DNA of 64,000 nt from Leisingera aquaemixtae (GTDB lineage: Bacteria > Pseudomonadota > Alphaproteobacteria > Rhodobacterales > Rhodobacteraceae), in NCBI RefSeq assembly GCF_001458395.1, contig NZ_CYSR01000040.1, positions 62,001 through 126,000 of the forward strand. Reading direction: 5' to 3'. This document shows positions 61,736 through 64,000 of this stretch, one piece after another (the stretch's first letter is position 1; each line of letters starts with the position of its first letter). The notes below the pieces were generated by a model. The model was not told the DNA's origin, did no database searches, and was given only the letters and a program-made list of their open reading frames with translations. The position numbers and the translations under genes are program-made.

Positions 61736-62413
61736 ATGGTGGGGTCCAGAACCGGCCCGAGCGGGCTTATCAACTCACTCGAAGAAACCCTGATCGCGCT
61801 CCTCCTGGGGCTGATGACGGCGATTACATTCGCCAATGTGATCGCGCGGTTTGTATTCAATTCCAACATTCTGTGGGCGCTGGAGCTGACCGTGTTCCTG
61901 TTTGCCTGGCTGGTGCTTCTGGGCGCGTCTTATGCGGTCAAGACCCATGCGCATCTGGGGGTGGACGCCATCGTCAACATGCTGGCGCCTGGCGCGCGCA
62001 AGGCGGTGGGGCTGTTTGCCGTTGCCTGCTGCCTGGTGTTTTCGCTGCTTCTGCTGAAGGGCGCCTATGACTACTGGGCAGTGTTTGCCGACCTGCCGCC
62101 CACCTCGGGCCGCTGGTTCCCGACCGGGTTTGACATGAAGGCGCGCAGCCAGAGCTTCTATGAGGTTCAGGACGTGCCGATGGTGGGGATCTTCAAGTTC
62201 CTGGAAGACCTGATCAATTACGGCGACTCCTACGAGAAGCTGCCGAAGGTTGTTCCTTACGTGGTGCTGCCGGTGTCGATGCTGCTTCTGGTGTTCCGTT
62301 TTACCCAGGCAGCGTTCCAGATTGCCCGCGGCGAGGCGGACCGGCTGGTCGCCAGCCATGAGGTCGAAGACGAAATTGCAGAAGTGCAGGCGCAGCGCGG
62401 GGAGCATGACTGA
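61736..62413 (+). CDS. dctQ: TRAP transporter small membrane subunit DctQ
   Basis: A 225-residue four-helix DctQ: EETLIALLLGLMTAITFANVIARFVFN, LWALELTVFLFAWLVLLGASYAVKTHAHLGVD (the GxxxAxxxxxHxxxD motif), a third helix about 80-105, then an extended middle loop (about 110-165, TSGRWFPTGFDMKARSQSFYEVQDV) that makes it longer than the usual 160-170 residues. GGGAGG precedes the ATG. Its stop shares one base with the dctM start. It partners DctM at the inner membrane. Confidence 0.94.
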   Translation: MVGSRTGPSGLINSLEETLIALLLGLMTAITFANVIARFVFNSNILWALELTVFLFAWLVLLGASYAVKTHAHLGVDAIVNMLAPGARKAVGLFAVACCLVFSLLLLKGAYDYWAVFADLPPTSGRWFPTGFDMKARSQSFYEVQDVPMVGIFKFLEDLINYGDSYEKLPKVVPYVVLPVSMLLLVFRFTQAAFQIARGEADRLVASHEVEDEIAEVQAQRGEHD

Positions 62414-63789
62414 TGGAAGTGGTAATCCTCTTTGCGATGGTGATCGGCCTATTGCTGATCGGGGTGCCGATTGCGGTGTCCCTGGGCCTCAGCTCCACCA
62501 TCTTTCTGCTGATCTATTCCGACAGCTCGCTGGCGTCGGTCGCGGGCACGCTGTTTGAAGCCTTTGAGGGGCATTTCACCCTGCTGGCGATCCCGTTCTT
62601 TATCCTGGCCTCCAGCTTCATGACCACGGGCGGCGTGGCGCGGCGGATCATCCGCTTCTCCATCGCTTGCGTGGGCCATCTGCCGGGCGGTCTGGCGATT
62701 GCGGGTGTGTTCGCCTGTATGCTGTTTGCGGCGCTGTCCGGGTCGTCGCCGGCCACCGTTGTTGCGATTGGTTCCATCGTGATCGCGGGCATGCGGCAGG
62801 TGGGATACACCAAGGAGTTTGCGGCCGGTGTGATCTGTAACGCAGGCACCCTGGGCATCCTGATCCCGCCGTCGATCGTGATGGTGGTCTATGCGGCGGC
62901 GGTTGAGGTTTCGGTGGGCCGGATGTTCCTGGCCGGGGTCATCCCGGGCCTGCTGGCGGGCCTGTTCCTGATGGTCACCATCTACGTGATGGCCAAGGTC
63001 AAGAACCTGCCCAAGGGCGAGTGGAGGGGCTGGGGCGAGATCATCACCTCGGGCCGCGAAGCCGGCTGGGGGCTGTTCCTGATCGTGATCATCCTGGGCG
63101 GCATCTATGGCGGCATCTTCACCCCGACCGAGGCGGCGGCGGTTGCGGCAGTGTACGCCTTCCTGATCGCGAGCTTTGTCTACAAGGACATGGGGCCGCT
63201 GTCGAACGGCGAAGGCGCACCGAAGACGCCGCTGATCAAGAAGCCTTATGCGCTGGTCACGGCGTTCTTCCACAGCGACACCAAGCACACGCTGTTCGAG
63301 GCGGGCAAACTGACCGTCACGCTGCTGTTCGTGATCGCCAACGCGCTGATCCTGAAGCATGTGCTGACCGATGAGCAGGTGCCGCAGCATATCGCCAATG
63401 CGATGCTGTCGGCGGGCTTTGGCCCGGTGATGTTCCTGATCGTCGTCAACGTGATCCTGCTGATCGGCGGCCAGTTCATGGAACCCTCGGGCCTGCTGGT
63501 CATCGTAGCGCCCCTGGTGTTCCCGATTGCCATCGAACTGGGCATCGACCCGATCCATCTGGGTATCATCATGGTGGTGAACATGGAGATCGGCATGATC
63601 ACCCCGCCGGTCGGCCTGAACCTGTTTGTGACCTCGGGCGTGGCGGGCATGCCGATGATGGGGGTGGTGCGCGCGGCGCTGCCGTTCCTGGCGGTGCTGT
63701 TCGTCTTCCTGATCCTGATCACCTATGTGCCCTGGCTGTCGACAGTGCTGCCAAATGCGGTGATGGGGCCGGAGATCATAACGAAGTAG
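62413..63789 (+). CDS. dctM: TRAP transporter large permease DctM
   Basis: A 458-residue, 12-helix ion-coupled permease. The hallmark segments are ILASSFMTTGGVARRIIRF, LFAALSGSSPATVVAIGSIVIAGMRQVGY, GTLGILIPPSIVMVVYAAAVEVSVGRMFLAGVIPG and, near the end, MVVNMEIGMITPPVGLNLFVTSGVAGMPM. A long soluble-looking loop (about 255-285, DMGPLSNGEGAPKTPLIKK) sits between halves. It imports succinate, fumarate and malate with DctP and DctQ. Followed by a strong terminator. Confidence 0.95.
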   Translation: MEVVILFAMVIGLLLIGVPIAVSLGLSSTIFLLIYSDSSLASVAGTLFEAFEGHFTLLAIPFFILASSFMTTGGVARRIIRFSIACVGHLPGGLAIAGVFACMLFAALSGSSPATVVAIGSIVIAGMRQVGYTKEFAAGVICNAGTLGILIPPSIVMVVYAAAVEVSVGRMFLAGVIPGLLAGLFLMVTIYVMAKVKNLPKGEWRGWGEIITSGREAGWGLFLIVIILGGIYGGIFTPTEAAAVAAVYAFLIASFVYKDMGPLSNGEGAPKTPLIKKPYALVTAFFHSDTKHTLFEAGKLTVTLLFVIANALILKHVLTDEQVPQHIANAMLSAGFGPVMFLIVVNVILLIGGQFMEPSGLLVIVAPLVFPIAIELGIDPIHLGIIMVVNMEIGMITPPVGLNLFVTSGVAGMPMMGVVRAALPFLAVLFVFLILITYVPWLSTVLPNAVMGPEIITK

Positions 63790-63804
63790 CCTTAAGGCAA
63801 AAAG

Positions 63805-63832
63805 AAACGCCCCGGGAAACCGGGGCGTTTTT
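63805..63832 (+). terminator. Rho-independent terminator of dctPQM
   Basis: AAACGCCCCGG (63805..63815), loop GAAA, CCGGGGCGTTT (63820..63830), then T run. Confidence 0.9.
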
Positions 63833-63842
63833 CGTTTCAGGG

Positions 63843-63958
63843 GAGGGGCGCTGCCCCGCAGGTTTGAGTTGGAAGAGGGGCGCTGTCCCGCGGGATTGAA
63901 TTGGAAGAGGGGCGCTGCCCCGCAGGATTGAATTGGAAGAGGGGCGCTGCCCCTCTTG
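63843..63958. repeat. 32-bp tandem repeat array (three and a half copies)
   Basis: Units of exactly 32 bp begin at 63843, 63875, 63907 and 63939, each with GAGGGGCGCTGCCCC followed by GCAGGATTGAATTGGAA (small variants). The last is partial and runs into the dispersed-repeat tail. Confidence 0.85.
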
Positions 63959-64000
63959 GCCCTTGGCCAATTCACCCCGGAGTATTTAGGGGAAAGATGA
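63959..64000. repeat. Dispersed-repeat tail at the window end
   Basis: CCCCGGAGTATTTAGGGGAAAGATGA, the same terminal segment as at 6080, 45450 and 55650, follows the tandem array and continues to the window edge. Confidence 0.7.

Noticed and set aside
63843-63958. CRISPR array
   Set aside because: The 32-bp units are contiguous with no spacers, and no cas genes are present. It is a plain tandem repeat.

Overview
The window reads as chromosomal DNA of a marine alphaproteobacterium of the Roseobacter group (Rhodobacteraceae/Roseobacteraceae, something like Leisingera, Phaeobacter or Ruegeria). The signs are very high GC, Roseobacter-type gene sets (form II aerobic CO dehydrogenase cluster, SBP56/methanethiol-oxidase-type protein, APS-reductase-type CysH with DUF934 and DUF2849, Hint-domain proteins, TRAP dicarboxylate transport), a non-ATG infC start, and CtrA-, GANTC- and FNR-like DNA motifs. 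The species assignment is inference. I see no tRNA, rRNA, IS element, prophage or CRISPR array.

Layout. 1-6.8 kb: a partial Hint-type gene, SDR, HEAT-repeat alkylation-repair protein, arsenite methyltransferase, a lone FbpC-like ATPase, a GNAT and a DUF998 protein. 7-12.3 kb: a WYL regulator with a small dimeric alpha-beta barrel (ABM-like) protein, tatABC, a MarR regulator divergent from a second ABM-like gene with twin palindromic operators, and a DUF815 ATPase. 12.3-25.6 kb, all leftward: nlpD-like, pcm, surE, SDR, small PilP-like protein, DUF2199, purF, SBP56 with a membrane partner, a Hint protein, cvpA, radA and a coiled-coil membrane protein. 25.6-36.4 kb, leftward: PqiA-like, MlaF/MlaE-like lipid ABC pair, alr, dnaB, pyrE, an RTX protein, pyrC, a conserved unknown and a glycosyltransferase. 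36.6-46.3 kb, rightward: CO dehydrogenase accessory genes (MoxR, VWA/CoxE, XdhC-like, MoeA-like) with a two-gene YeeE/YedE sulfur transporter between them, then coxS-coxL-coxM of form II. 46.4-54.2 kb: infC, an acidic Ala-rich anchored protein, an unknown, ferredoxin-NADP reductase, and the assimilatory sulfate operon cobA-DUF2849-sir-cysH-DUF934 with a divergent Lrp-type regulator. 54.3-57 kb: a small unknown, a LysR regulator and a cytochrome P450. 57-63.8 kb: dctB-dctD and dctP-dctQ-dctM.

How the parts connect. Sulfur is a recurring theme: sulfate reduction, a sulfane-sulfur-type transporter preceded by two ATTC-N8-GAAT boxes and an FNR box, and an SBP56 protein related to methanethiol oxidase. 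The dct locus is a complete signal-to-transport unit, but its response regulator has lost the GAFTGA loop and the Walker A lysine, and I find no -24/-12 promoter. This points to sigma54-independent control through DctD-type dyads upstream of dctP. Two intergenic regions (22.2-22.6 kb and upstream of dnaB) combine GANTC, CtrA-like and DnaA-like motifs, suggesting cell-cycle control.

A dispersed repeat family (GC hairpin, then CCCGGAGTATTTTT or CCGGGATATTT, then an AAGATGAA-like tail) sits between genes at eight places. A short 32-bp tandem array closes the window. Starts were chosen from Shine-Dalgarno spacing and family length; many differ from the longest open frame.
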